The position numbers and the translations under genes are program-made. Of a stretch of DNA of 64,000 nucleotides, positions 48,998 to 57,416 are shown piece after piece (within the stretch, counting starts at the first letter, position 1; every line of letters starts with the position of its first letter). The notes beneath the pieces are model-generated. The model was not told where the DNA came from, did not search any database, and saw only the letters and a list, made by a program, of their open reading frames with translations. The stretch comes from Arthrobacter sp. ISL-85 (GTDB lineage Bacteria > Actinomycetota > Actinomycetes > Actinomycetales > Micrococcaceae): contig NZ_JAGGPQ010000011.1 of assembly GCF_018613675.1 (NCBI RefSeq), positions 219,780-283,779 on the forward strand, read 5' to 3'.

Positions 48998-50311
48998 CTA
49001 GTGCTGGTCCTGCCGGGCGATGTAGATCTCCCGGACCAGGAGCAGGACGGCGGCCGCGGTGGGAATGGCGATCAGGGCGCCAAGCACACCCAGCAGGCTG
49101 CCGCCGGCAATGACGGAAATCACCGCCACCGCGCCCGGCACCGCAACGGCCTTCTGCATGATGCGCGGTGAGATGAAGTATGCCTCGAATTGCAGGTACG
49201 CGAAGTAGCAGACTGCGTAGATGGCAGCCGCCTGCCAGCCTTGGGTGAGGGAAACCAGGATCACCACGATGCCTGCGATCATGCCGCCCACCAGGGGGAT
49301 GAAGGCGAGCAGGACCACCACAAAGGCCAGGAGCAAGGCAAAAGGGATGCCCACAATGGACATCACCACGAAGGCGAAGGTGGCGTTGAGCAGGGCCACG
49401 CAGGCCTGGCCGATGACGTAGTTTCCCACCGACCGGGTGATCTCCTCCGACAGCGCCGCCACCCGCTTCCGGCGGGAGCGTGGCGCCAGGCGGTAGCCCC
49501 ACTTCTTCATGGCCGGGAGCGCCGCGAGGAAGTACAGGCTCAGCACCAGGACGATCAGGGTGCCGAAGAGGCCATTTGCGAGGGTGGAGCCGAACCCCAC
49601 AACGCCGCCGAAGATCCCGCCCATTGCAGCGGGATCATTGACGAACTTGTTCAGTTCCTCGGTGATGCGGTCGCGCACGCCGAACTGGTCATCGAGGCTG
49701 CGGAAGAAATCCGAGTCCATGAAGTTGCGTACCCAGTCCGGCGCCTGCCGCACTATTTCCGATACCTGGGCAACGATCGTTGGGATGAGCGTGGCGAAAA
49801 ATCCGACAACGGCCCCCATCAGGACGGCCACCGAAAGCAGGATGCCGGCCGGCCGGGGGACTTTCCGGTTTTCGAGCCAGCCGACCACCGGTTCAAGGCC
49901 CAGGGCGATGAACAGCGCTGCCACGATCCACAGCAGCAGTTGCGTGGTGTGGGAACCGATCCAGTAGACCAGCAGCGCCAGCCCCACGCCCACGGTGCCC
50001 ATAAACCCCATGTAGAGCGGGTGCTGCGGGGACATCCGCGGCCCGGGATGGCCGAACTGCGGCTCCTCGTCGCCGTCGTAGTCCGCCTCCGGAACCTGGC
50101 CGGTGTATTCCGGGGGCATCTCGAACCGAAGCCGGGGCTGCGCGCCGGGCAAGGGCTGGCGAAGCCTGCGGATCACGTGGCCAAGGGCTGCAGCGGCTGA
50201 ACCCCCGCGGCGTGCCGCCATTCCCAGTGGAGGCATCGTGGCAGGGACAGGGCCCCTGGGATCCCCCTGGTTTCCGGCTGCAGCCGAGGACGGGTCCGTC
50301 TTGTCAGTCAC
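48998..50311 (-). CDS. AI-2E/PerM-family transporter
   Basis: 437 aa with about eight helices. The N-terminal 95 residues are cytoplasmic, Pro/Gly/Arg-rich. The family core contains LEPVVGWLENRKVPRPAGI, the long periplasmic-like segment with FMDSDFFRSLDDQFGVRDRITEEL, and the late LVPLVGGMIAG-like FIPLVGGMIAGIVVI. Members have been proposed to export AI-2 or act as Na+/H+ antiporters; neither can be told from sequence. GTG start. Confidence 0.83.
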   Translation of the reverse strand: MTDKTDPSSAAAGNQGDPRGPVPATMPPLGMAARRGGSAAAALGHVIRRLRQPLPGAQPRLRFEMPPEYTGQVPEADYDGDEEPQFGHPGPRMSPQHPLYMGFMGTVGVGLALLVYWIGSHTTQLLLWIVAALFIALGLEPVVGWLENRKVPRPAGILLSVAVLMGAVVGFFATLIPTIVAQVSEIVRQAPDWVRNFMDSDFFRSLDDQFGVRDRITEELNKFVNDPAAMGGIFGGVVGFGSTLANGLFGTLIVLVLSLYFLAALPAMKKWGYRLAPRSRRKRVAALSEEITRSVGNYVIGQACVALLNATFAFVVMSIVGIPFALLLAFVVVLLAFIPLVGGMIAGIVVILVSLTQGWQAAAIYAVCYFAYLQFEAYFISPRIMQKAVAVPGAVAVISVIAGGSLLGVLGALIAIPTAAAVLLLVREIYIARQDQH

Positions 50312-50518
50312 TGGTTTTAGGGGCCTGTTCCGTGCGTGGCACCGCCTGCGCGGGCCGGTGTGATGATCATCGCAAACACTATCAGCAGGCTTGTCACCCC
50401 GAGCCGAAGGCGCCGCCGGGGGGCGGGCGAAGCCCCGGGTGGGCCGGCCGGAAAGGGGCCCGTGGTAACAGAAAGGTTACTATTGAAGGTAAACCCCCGC
50501 TGATGATAGGTGTTTCCC

Positions 50519-52213
50519 TTGCGTTTAAAGACTGCAGCCGCACTTGTGCTGCTCGGCCTCCTGACACTTTTGGCCGGTATCGGCCAGAGAACCATCTGGG
50601 CTCCTTCCGAGACGTTCACCGCCTCCGCGCCCGCCGATGCGGCCGCTGCCCCGCTGACTGTCATTGACCAGAAGCTGCGCACCCTGCACGGCGGAACGGT
50701 CAAGATCAACGTCCAGGGCGACGGTAATTTCATGCTGGCCTCGGGCCGGCCGGATGACGTCAGCGCGTGGGTGGGCAAGACAGCACACAACACCATCACC
50801 GGGGTTTCCGAGGACGAAAAGTCCCTCCAGGTTGACCACGCCGACGGCGAAGCTACCGCCCCGAACCCGGCCGGTGCGGACCTCTGGGTGTCCAACGAGA
50901 ACGCCAGTGGCGAGCTTGAGTACACCTGGACCCCGCCCGCCGACGGTGACTGGAGCCTCCTGCTCGCCTCCGACGGCACCAAGCCTGCACCGGCCACCGT
51001 GTCCATGACGTTCCCGAACGACACGTCCACGCCTTGGGCCGTTCCGCTGATGGTCCTGGGCAGCCTCCTCATCCTGGGCGGAATCGTCCTGGCGCTGCTC
51101 TCCGCGCGCCGTAAGAACGGCGAAGGCGATGGAAACTCCGGCTTCGCCCGCCGTGCCCGTGCCCGCAAGGCACAGGGCCAGGCCCCGTCGTCGTCCTCCT
51201 CCAAGGTCACCATGCTGGCTGCGGGTGTGGCAGCAGCCGTGCTGGCCGGATCCGGCACCGCCGCGCAGGCGGCCAGCCCCAGCCCGCAGCCTGCCGGCAA
51301 TGCCTCGTCGCCGGCCAAGGAAGCGGCCGGTACGCCAGTCCTGCTGGACGCCCAGTTCCGCCGTATCCTCGAGCAGGTCTCCAGTGCCACCGATGCCGGG
51401 GACGCCGCCAAAGACGCCGCCAAGCTCGCGGACCGCGTTGCCGGCCCCGAACTGGAAATCCGCACGCAGAATTACAAGATCCGCTCCCAGGTGGGTTCCT
51501 ACGAGCCCCGCATGCCCGTGCGCTCCACCAAGCTGCTGACCACGGTGGTCACCAGCGGCCGGGACTGGCCGCGTTCGGTGCTGGCCGTTACCCAGGGCGA
51601 AGGCAACGTTGTCCCGCAGATCCTGACGCTGGTCCAGCAGTCACCGCGCGAGAACTACAAGCTCATGGAAACCACACCCCTGCAGCCGGGCACCACGTTC
51701 CCGAACATCAGCCGCGGGGGCACCCAGAACCTGGCTGCCGCGGACAAGTCCGGCCTGCTCTACAGCGGTGAGGAAGCAATGTCCGGCCTTGCGGACAGGC
51801 TTACGTCCGCGGACTCGCCGTTCAAGGACAAGCTCGTCGAAGGTGACTCCTCGCCGTACATCGCGGACACCCTGTCCTACCAGGCAGAGGTGGTGAAGGC
51901 CGGCGAGAACGGCAACTTCTCCTTCACCCACAAGGTGGTTCCGGAGAGCACCGTGGTGTTCCGGACGTCCGACGGCGGCGCCCTGGTCCTGGGCCGGATC
52001 AACTTCGGCTTCGAAGGCACCCCGAAGGCCGCCGGCGACAAGCTCAGCATCGGTGACGACGCGGCAGCCCTGGCGGGCGGCAAGGAAACCACCACGGGCA
52101 TGGTTCTGAACTTCGCCGAATCAATGGCCATCTACGTTCCGCCGGCAGGATCGACGGATCCGATGAAGCTCGTTGCGGCCACCCGGGGCCTGGTTGGGGC
52201 CAGCTTCAAGTAG
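50519..52213 (+). CDS. Unrecognised membrane/secreted protein with two export-signal-like segments
   Basis: 564 aa; no family recognised. An N-terminal signal-anchor (LKTAAALVLLGLLTLLAGIGQ) is followed by a soluble domain (about 25-165), a membrane helix (about 172-195, VPLMVLGSLLILGGIVLALL) and a basic Ser-rich stretch. Then comes VTMLAAGVAAAVLAGSGTAAQAAS (about 222-245), which looks like a second signal peptide with an AQAA cleavage site. A second domain (about 260-564) follows. A TTG at 50519 with AGGTG is preferred over a GTG nine bases upstream. TACTAT at 50478-50483 is a possible -10. Confidence 0.72.
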   Translation: MRLKTAAALVLLGLLTLLAGIGQRTIWAPSETFTASAPADAAAAPLTVIDQKLRTLHGGTVKINVQGDGNFMLASGRPDDVSAWVGKTAHNTITGVSEDEKSLQVDHADGEATAPNPAGADLWVSNENASGELEYTWTPPADGDWSLLLASDGTKPAPATVSMTFPNDTSTPWAVPLMVLGSLLILGGIVLALLSARRKNGEGDGNSGFARRARARKAQGQAPSSSSSKVTMLAAGVAAAVLAGSGTAAQAASPSPQPAGNASSPAKEAAGTPVLLDAQFRRILEQVSSATDAGDAAKDAAKLADRVAGPELEIRTQNYKIRSQVGSYEPRMPVRSTKLLTTVVTSGRDWPRSVLAVTQGEGNVVPQILTLVQQSPRENYKLMETTPLQPGTTFPNISRGGTQNLAAADKSGLLYSGEEAMSGLADRLTSADSPFKDKLVEGDSSPYIADTLSYQAEVVKAGENGNFSFTHKVVPESTVVFRTSDGGALVLGRINFGFEGTPKAAGDKLSIGDDAAALAGGKETTTGMVLNFAESMAIYVPPAGSTDPMKLVAATRGLVGASFK

Positions 52214-52251
52214 CCCCTGCCTGTATTACCACCGGCAGCGGCCGGAGTGGA

Positions 52252-52257
52252 TAGAGT
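52252..52257 (+). promoter_or_regulatory. -10 element of the ybbN-like gene
   Basis: TAGAGT, 7 nt, ATG at 52265. Supports the ATG over the in-frame GTG at 52247, which lies upstream of this hexamer. Confidence 0.5.
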
Positions 52258-52264
52258 GGGAAAT

Positions 52265-53275
52265 ATGAGTTCGCCAGCTTCCCGCCCAGTCCCTCCTGCC
52301 GCTGCCAGCCTGCTTAACCTGCGCGGCGCCGTCGACCTTTCCGCACTGAAGCGCCCCGCAGCTCCGTCCGGCGCTGCCCCGTCTGGTACTGCCACCGCCG
52401 GAACCGCGCCTCCATCGGCGGCGCAGGGGGAGTTGCCGGGTGCGGCCGAGGGCGGACCCGCGCTCAGGGTTGACGTCACCGAAGCGAACTTCCAGCAGTT
52501 GGTGGAACTCTCCGCACAAGTCCCGGTGGTGTTCGCCCTGTGGGCCTCCTACTCGCCCGAGTCCGGCAGGATGGTGGAGACCCTTGACCGCATCGTTGCA
52601 GGCTACCGCGGCCGCCTGGTGCTTGGCGCAGCCGACATCGAAGCCTTTCCGCAGCTTGCCCAAGCGTTCCAGGTGCAGGCCGTCCCCACCGCCGTCGCCG
52701 TCCTGAAGGGGCAGCCGGTACCGCTGTTCCAGGGCTCGGCGGAGGAAGCCCAGGTGCGCAGCCTCTTCGACGAACTGCTCAAGGTGGCCGCGGCCAACGG
52801 CGTCACCGGAAGCCTCGACGCCGGCGGGGCCGCTGAACAGGAACCCGCGCCGCTGCCGCCGCTGCACCAGGCCGCCTACGATGCCATCGAGGCCAGCGAC
52901 TACGCCGCCGCCGCCGAGGCCTACCGCCAGGCGCTGAAGGAAATGCCGTCGGACCACGAAGCCAAGGCCGGGCTGGCGCAGGTGGAGCTGATGAACCGGC
53001 TGCAGTCTGTGTCGGCGCAGGACAGTGAAGCGCTGCGCGCGCTGGCCGCGAACGAGCCGGACAACTTGGAAGCCCAGCTCGGGGTGGCGGACCTGGACGT
53101 GGCCGGCGGGCATGTGGAGGACGCGCTGAACCGGCTGGTAGCCTTCATCGGCAGGAATTTCGGCCCGGAGCGTGAAACTGCACGCGTGCGGCTGCTGGAA
53201 ATCTTCGAGGTGGTGGGCGCCGGTGACGCCCGCGTGGCAAAGGCGCGCCAGGCGCTTGCGCGGGTGCTGTTCTAG
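52265..53275 (+). CDS. YbbN-like co-chaperone (thioredoxin-fold plus TPR)
   Basis: 336 aa. After a Pro/Ala-rich head (about 1-65) comes a thioredoxin fold (about 70-180) in which the CxxC is replaced: ALWASYSPESGRM has no cysteine, so it cannot act as a redox enzyme. TPR-like helices follow (about 205-335; AYDAIEASDYAAAAEAYRQALKEMP). E. coli YbbN/CnoX is a chaperone-linked protein of this build. GTG of the next gene overlaps its stop by one base. Confidence 0.82.
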   Translation: MSSPASRPVPPAAASLLNLRGAVDLSALKRPAAPSGAAPSGTATAGTAPPSAAQGELPGAAEGGPALRVDVTEANFQQLVELSAQVPVVFALWASYSPESGRMVETLDRIVAGYRGRLVLGAADIEAFPQLAQAFQVQAVPTAVAVLKGQPVPLFQGSAEEAQVRSLFDELLKVAAANGVTGSLDAGGAAEQEPAPLPPLHQAAYDAIEASDYAAAAEAYRQALKEMPSDHEAKAGLAQVELMNRLQSVSAQDSEALRALAANEPDNLEAQLGVADLDVAGGHVEDALNRLVAFIGRNFGPERETARVRLLEIFEVVGAGDARVAKARQALARVLF

Positions 53276-54372
53276 TGCCGGCCCTGTTCCAGCCGCTGGC
53301 GCTGCGGGCCATGGAGCTGACGCACCGGGGCTGGGTCTCGCCCATGTGCCAGTACAGCTGCGATCCCGACAACGCCCCGGGTGTTCCGAACGACTGGCAC
53401 CTGGTGCACCTGGGCGGCTTTGCCGTGGGCGGCGCGGCGATGATCCTTACGGAAGCCGCGGCGGTGAACGCCGAGGGGCGGATCAGCCCCCGGGACGCGG
53501 GTCTTTACAACGACGAGCAGGCGGCTGCCTGGCAGCGGATCATTTCCTTCGTCCACCGGAACGGTACCGCCGGAACCAAGATCGGTGTCCAGTTGGCCCA
53601 CGCCGGCCGGAAGGCGTCCACGTACTGGCCGTTTTCGGGCAAGCACGGCAGTGTTCCGGCATCCGACGGCGGCTGGGACACCTTGGGGCCGTCCACCACC
53701 TCTTTCGAGGGCTACGCGGCGCCTGCCGCCATGACCGTGGAACAGATCCAGGGTGTCATCGCCGATTTCGCCGCCGCCGCCGTGCGTGCGGTGGACACCG
53801 GTTTTGACACGATGGAGATCCACGGGGCGCACGGCTACCTGCTGCACCAGTTCCAGAGCCCGCTGATCAACCAGCGTGAGGATGAATGGGGCGGGGATGA
53901 GGCTGGCCGCAACCGGCTGATGCTGGCCGTGGTTGACGCCGTCCGCGCCGTGATCCCCGATTCCATGCCCCTGCTCCTCCGGATTTCTGCCACGGACTGG
54001 GCCCCCGGCGGGGTGGACCAGGCAGCATCGGTCCGCCTGGCCCGCCAGGCGGCTGCCCACGGGGTGGACCTGGTGGATGTCTCCAGCGGCGGGGCGGTGG
54101 CCCACCAACAGATCAAACCGGGGCTGGGCTACCAGACCGGGTTCTCCGCCGCCATCCGCGAGGAGGCAGGAATCGCCACCGGGACGGTGGGCCTGGTGAC
54201 CACGCCGGGCCAGGCGGAGCATGCTGTAGCCACCGGGCAGGCTGACGGCGTCTTCATTGCCCGGGCGGCGCTGCGCGATCCCCACTGGTGGTTCCGGGCG
54301 GCATTCGAATTGGGGCACGACCTTGCGTGGCCTCCACAGTACGAGCGGGCCGTCCCGCGGCGCACGTTCTGA
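53275..54372 (+). CDS. Old-yellow-enzyme-type NADH:flavin oxidoreductase
   Basis: 365 aa FMN TIM-barrel enzyme of the YqjM-like (thermophilic OYE) class, with SPMCQYSCD (active Cys at about 27), QLAHAGRKAS, the substrate His pair in EIHGAHGYLLHQF, RDPHWWFRAA, and a C-terminal Arg-rich finger. It reduces activated C=C bonds of enones or acts in oxidative stress. The GTG start overlaps the previous TAG. Confidence 0.88.
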   Translation: MPALFQPLALRAMELTHRGWVSPMCQYSCDPDNAPGVPNDWHLVHLGGFAVGGAAMILTEAAAVNAEGRISPRDAGLYNDEQAAAWQRIISFVHRNGTAGTKIGVQLAHAGRKASTYWPFSGKHGSVPASDGGWDTLGPSTTSFEGYAAPAAMTVEQIQGVIADFAAAAVRAVDTGFDTMEIHGAHGYLLHQFQSPLINQREDEWGGDEAGRNRLMLAVVDAVRAVIPDSMPLLLRISATDWAPGGVDQAASVRLARQAAAHGVDLVDVSSGGAVAHQQIKPGLGYQTGFSAAIREEAGIATGTVGLVTTPGQAEHAVATGQADGVFIARAALRDPHWWFRAAFELGHDLAWPPQYERAVPRRTF

Positions 54373-54384
54373 CACGGAACCGTC

Positions 54385-54663
54385 GTGGCGCAACGTGAGG
54401 AGAATGGGCCGCACGGTCCCATTGGCCGGCAACTGGAAGCGAAGATCCTGGAACTCCTGGCTGCCCGGGCGGCGACGTCCACCATCTGCCCCTCGGACGC
54501 CGCCAGGGCCGTGGGCGGCGACGACTGGCGCCCCCTCATGGAGCCGGCCCGCGAAGCCGCCCGGCGGCTGGTTGACGCCGGGCAGGTACACATCACCCAA
54601 GGGGGTTCCGTGGTGGATCCCGCGACGGCCAGGGGCCCGATCCGGATCCGCAAGGCGCCCTGA
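54385..54663 (+). CDS. DUF3253 protein
   Basis: 92 aa, small helical, likely winged-helix: LEAKILELLAARAATSTICPSDAARAVGGDDWRPLMEPAREAARRLVDAG, then a short beta wing with VHITQGGSVVDP. This is the whole DUF3253 domain. Known members have no proven role; the fold suggests nucleic-acid binding. GTG start 12 bp after the oxidoreductase, so probably co-transcribed. Confidence 0.78.
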   Translation: MAQREENGPHGPIGRQLEAKILELLAARAATSTICPSDAARAVGGDDWRPLMEPAREAARRLVDAGQVHITQGGSVVDPATARGPIRIRKAP

Positions 54664-54692
54664 AGACCAGGCGACCTGAAGGCCAGGGGCCG

Positions 54693-56570
54693 TCAGCCCA
54701 GCAGCTCATCCACGTAGCACCAGCGCCACTCTTCGTCCGGCTCCGCGCTGCGCATGACAGGGTGGCCGGTTTCCTTGAAGTGGCGGCTGGCGTGCCGTCC
54801 CGCGGAGGAATCGCAGCAGCCGATGTTTCCGCACGCAAGGCACATGCGAAGGTGCACAGGCGTGGTGCCCTCCCGTTCACAGCCTGCACAGGCCGGGTTG
54901 TCGGGAAGCGGTGATGGCATGGCTGCCGTCAGGTGGTCGCAGACGCCGCCCGGCTGGGACAGCCCCTCGCCGCCGCCAGCATCAGCAGCGGAGTCCAGTT
55001 CGTTCAGGGAAGCATCCAGCATGGACTCCTCCACATCCAGCCGTTCCAGGACCTCGCTGAGGACTTCGTGGGCAAACTCCCCGCCGCGCCTGAGCTCCAG
55101 CACCTTGTCCCGTTCAGCCTCCAGCATGGCCATCCGCAGCTGGGCATACCGCTGGCTGGGGGTGGTTGCTTCTGCCGTCGGCCTGCCCAAGCGCTCCCAG
55201 GCCGCCAACCCGCGTTCGTGGGTCCGCCGCCTGAGCATGTCCATGACCTCCGGCGGGTCGCTTTCACGCCGCAGCTGCTCCAGCCGCTCCATTCCCGCCG
55301 CCGTGGCCAGCTGCATCAGGGAGGCCTGGTTCAGGGCGTCCTCGCGCCGGTCCGGCCCGGGCACCCCCAGGGCCCTGACCAGGGAGGGGAGCGTGATTCC
55401 CTGCAACACCAGGGTGCCTCCCACCACCACCAGGGCCGCCAGGACCAGCACGTTGCGGTGCCCCAGGTCACCGGGCAGCGTCAGGACGGCGGCCAGGGTG
55501 ACCACTCCGCGCATCCCCGCCCAGGACACTATGGCGGCAAACTGCCACGGCGGCGCCGGATCCTTTCGCTGCACGGAGGGAATCAGGCGGCGGAGGTACG
55601 TCGCGGGGAACACCCAGATGGGGCGGAGCACCAGTACGGCAAAGAGGATCACTGCGCAGCCAAACCACACGCGGCCGGCCCCCAGCGAATCGTCCTGGAC
55701 GCTTTCGACGATGGTCCGTACCTGCAGGCCGATGAGCAGGAACACGGAGTTCTCCAGCAGGAACTGCACGGTGTCCCAATTGCTGCGGGAGCTTTGCCGA
55801 GCAGCGCCGTTGGGCATGGACGGTGCCTTGGTGCCCATCACCAGTCCGGTGACGACGACGGCGAGTACGCCGGACGCGTGGATAGCCTCGGCAGGGAGGT
55901 AGGCAACGAACGGGGCCATCAGCGAGGTGGAGGTGTTGATGGCCACGTTGCTGATCCGTTTCCGGATTTCGGTAAGGACGTAGGCCACGCCGAGGCCCAC
56001 CACCAGGCCGCCGCCGGCGGCCAGCACGAACCCGCCAGCCACGTCCAGCGCGGACACGGAACCGGCGATGGCGGCCACCGCTGCCCGCAGGCATACCAGC
56101 GCCGTGGCATCGTTGACCAGCGATTCGCCTTCCAGGATGTTGACGATGCGGCGGGGCATGCCCACCCTCCGGGCAATGGCCGTGGCGGCCACGGCGTCCG
56201 GAGGTGCCACCACTGCGCCCAGGGCGAAGGCTGCCGCCAACGGGATCTCCGGGAACAGCCACCAGACTACTGCCCCGACCCCCAGGGTGCCGAAGACGAC
56301 GTAGCCCACGGACAAGAGCCCAATGGAGCGCCGGTTGGTCTTGAAGTCGAACAGTGATGTGCGGAATGCGGCCGCATAGAGCAGCGGAGGCAGCAGGCCA
56401 ACCAGGACCAGTTCGGGATTGAGCTCAACCGGCGGAATGAACGGCAGGAAAGAGCCCGCTACCCCGGCCAGGACCAGGAGCAGGGGAACCGGGAGATTGA
56501 GCTTCCGCCCCGACGCGCTGCCGGCACACACCACGGCAACGATCACCAGCAGGCCCAACGCAATGTCCAT
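54693..56570 (-). CDS. Na+/H+ antiporter (CPA1/NhaP type) with C-terminal UBP zinc finger
   Basis: 625 aa. About twelve helices (1-400) contain the CPA1 motifs ALGAVVAPPDAVAATAIA and ESLVNDATALV. A helical cytoplasmic part (about 410-540) follows. The last 80 residues form a UBP-type zinc finger: CDHL, CAGC, CLACGNIGCCDSSAGRHASRHFKETGHPV, WCYVDE. The ATG at 56570 has GGGAGA 9 nt upstream; the frame runs open another 270 codons through the divergent ABC gene and is rejected. It would exchange cytoplasmic Na+ for H+. Confidence 0.87.
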   Translation of the reverse strand: MDIALGLLVIVAVVCAGSASGRKLNLPVPLLLVLAGVAGSFLPFIPPVELNPELVLVGLLPPLLYAAAFRTSLFDFKTNRRSIGLLSVGYVVFGTLGVGAVVWWLFPEIPLAAAFALGAVVAPPDAVAATAIARRVGMPRRIVNILEGESLVNDATALVCLRAAVAAIAGSVSALDVAGGFVLAAGGGLVVGLGVAYVLTEIRKRISNVAINTSTSLMAPFVAYLPAEAIHASGVLAVVVTGLVMGTKAPSMPNGAARQSSRSNWDTVQFLLENSVFLLIGLQVRTIVESVQDDSLGAGRVWFGCAVILFAVLVLRPIWVFPATYLRRLIPSVQRKDPAPPWQFAAIVSWAGMRGVVTLAAVLTLPGDLGHRNVLVLAALVVVGGTLVLQGITLPSLVRALGVPGPDRREDALNQASLMQLATAAGMERLEQLRRESDPPEVMDMLRRRTHERGLAAWERLGRPTAEATTPSQRYAQLRMAMLEAERDKVLELRRGGEFAHEVLSEVLERLDVEESMLDASLNELDSAADAGGGEGLSQPGGVCDHLTAAMPSPLPDNPACAGCEREGTTPVHLRMCLACGNIGCCDSSAGRHASRHFKETGHPVMRSAEPDEEWRWCYVDELLG

Positions 56571-56609
56571 GAGGTTAGTCTCCCATCCCCGGAACAGCGG
56601 CCCGCGGAC

Positions 56610-56615
56610 TAGGCT
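56610..56615 (+). promoter_or_regulatory. -10 element of the ABC exporter operon
   Basis: TAGGCT, 6 nt, ATG at 56622, within the 51-bp gap to the divergent antiporter gene. Confidence 0.5.
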
Positions 56616-56621
56616 GGCAGC

Positions 56622-57416
56622 ATGACTGCTCCGATCCCTGGCCAGGCGTCGAATTCCAGCCCCGTAGCGGCCCTTTCCATCCGTGGGCTGGCCAAGCGGT
56701 TCGGCGGGAAGATCGCGGTGGACGGCATCAGCCTGGAAGTCCCGGCAGGGTCGTTTTTCGGCATCGTGGGCCCCAACGGTGCAGGCAAGACCACCACGCT
56801 GTCCATGGCCACCGGCCTCCTGCGCCCGGACTTCGGCACCGCCGTGGTGCACGGTGTCGATGTCTGGCAGCGCCCCCTTGAAGCCAAGCGGCTCATGGGG
56901 ATCCTGCCCGACGGTGTCCGGCTCTTCGACCGGCTTACGGGCGAGCAGCTGATTACCTATGCCGGGCTGTTGCGCGGCATGGATAAGGATGTGGTGGCTG
57001 CGCGGGTAGGCGAGCTGCTGGCTGCCATGGACCTCAGCCAGGACGCCGGAACACTGGTGGTGGATTATTCGGCGGGCATGACCAAGAAGATTGCCCTGGC
57101 CTCTGCGCTGATCCACGCGCCGCGGCTGCTGGTCCTGGACGAGCCCTTCGAGGCCGTGGACCCCGTCTCTGCGGCAAACATCCGCTCCATCCTGGACCGG
57201 TACGTGGATTCCGGCGGAACAGTCATTGTCTCCAGCCACGTGATGGACCTGGTGCAGCGCATGTGCGACCATGTTGCGGTGGTGGCCAAGGGCCGGCTGC
57301 TGGCGGCGGGGACCGTGGATGAGGTTCGTGCCGGTGCTTCCCTGGAGGACCGGTTCGTGCAGTTGGTCGGCGGGCACAGCCACACGGAGGGGCTGGAATG
57401 GTTGCGCACCTTCTAA
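56622..57416 (+). CDS. ABC transporter ATP-binding protein
   Basis: 264 aa. Walker A GPNGAGKTTTL, an unusual signature VVDYSAGMTKK in place of LSGGQ, Walker B LLVLDEPFEAVDP, and switch His in VSSHVMDL. ABC-2-type exporter ATPase with the permease overlapping by 19 bp. The exported substrate is not known. It starts without a leader. Confidence 0.86.
   Translation: MTAPIPGQASNSSPVAALSIRGLAKRFGGKIAVDGISLEVPAGSFFGIVGPNGAGKTTTLSMATGLLRPDFGTAVVHGVDVWQRPLEAKRLMGILPDGVRLFDRLTGEQLITYAGLLRGMDKDVVAARVGELLAAMDLSQDAGTLVVDYSAGMTKKIALASALIHAPRLLVLDEPFEAVDPVSAANIRSILDRYVDSGGTVIVSSHVMDLVQRMCDHVAVVAKGRLLAAGTVDEVRAGASLEDRFVQLVGGHSHTEGLEWLRTF

Noticed and set aside
56571..57383. Upstream extension of the antiporter frame (to 896 residues)
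   Set aside because: It lies wholly antisense to the ABC ATPase gene. The ATG at 56570 has an RBS and begins the first membrane helix.
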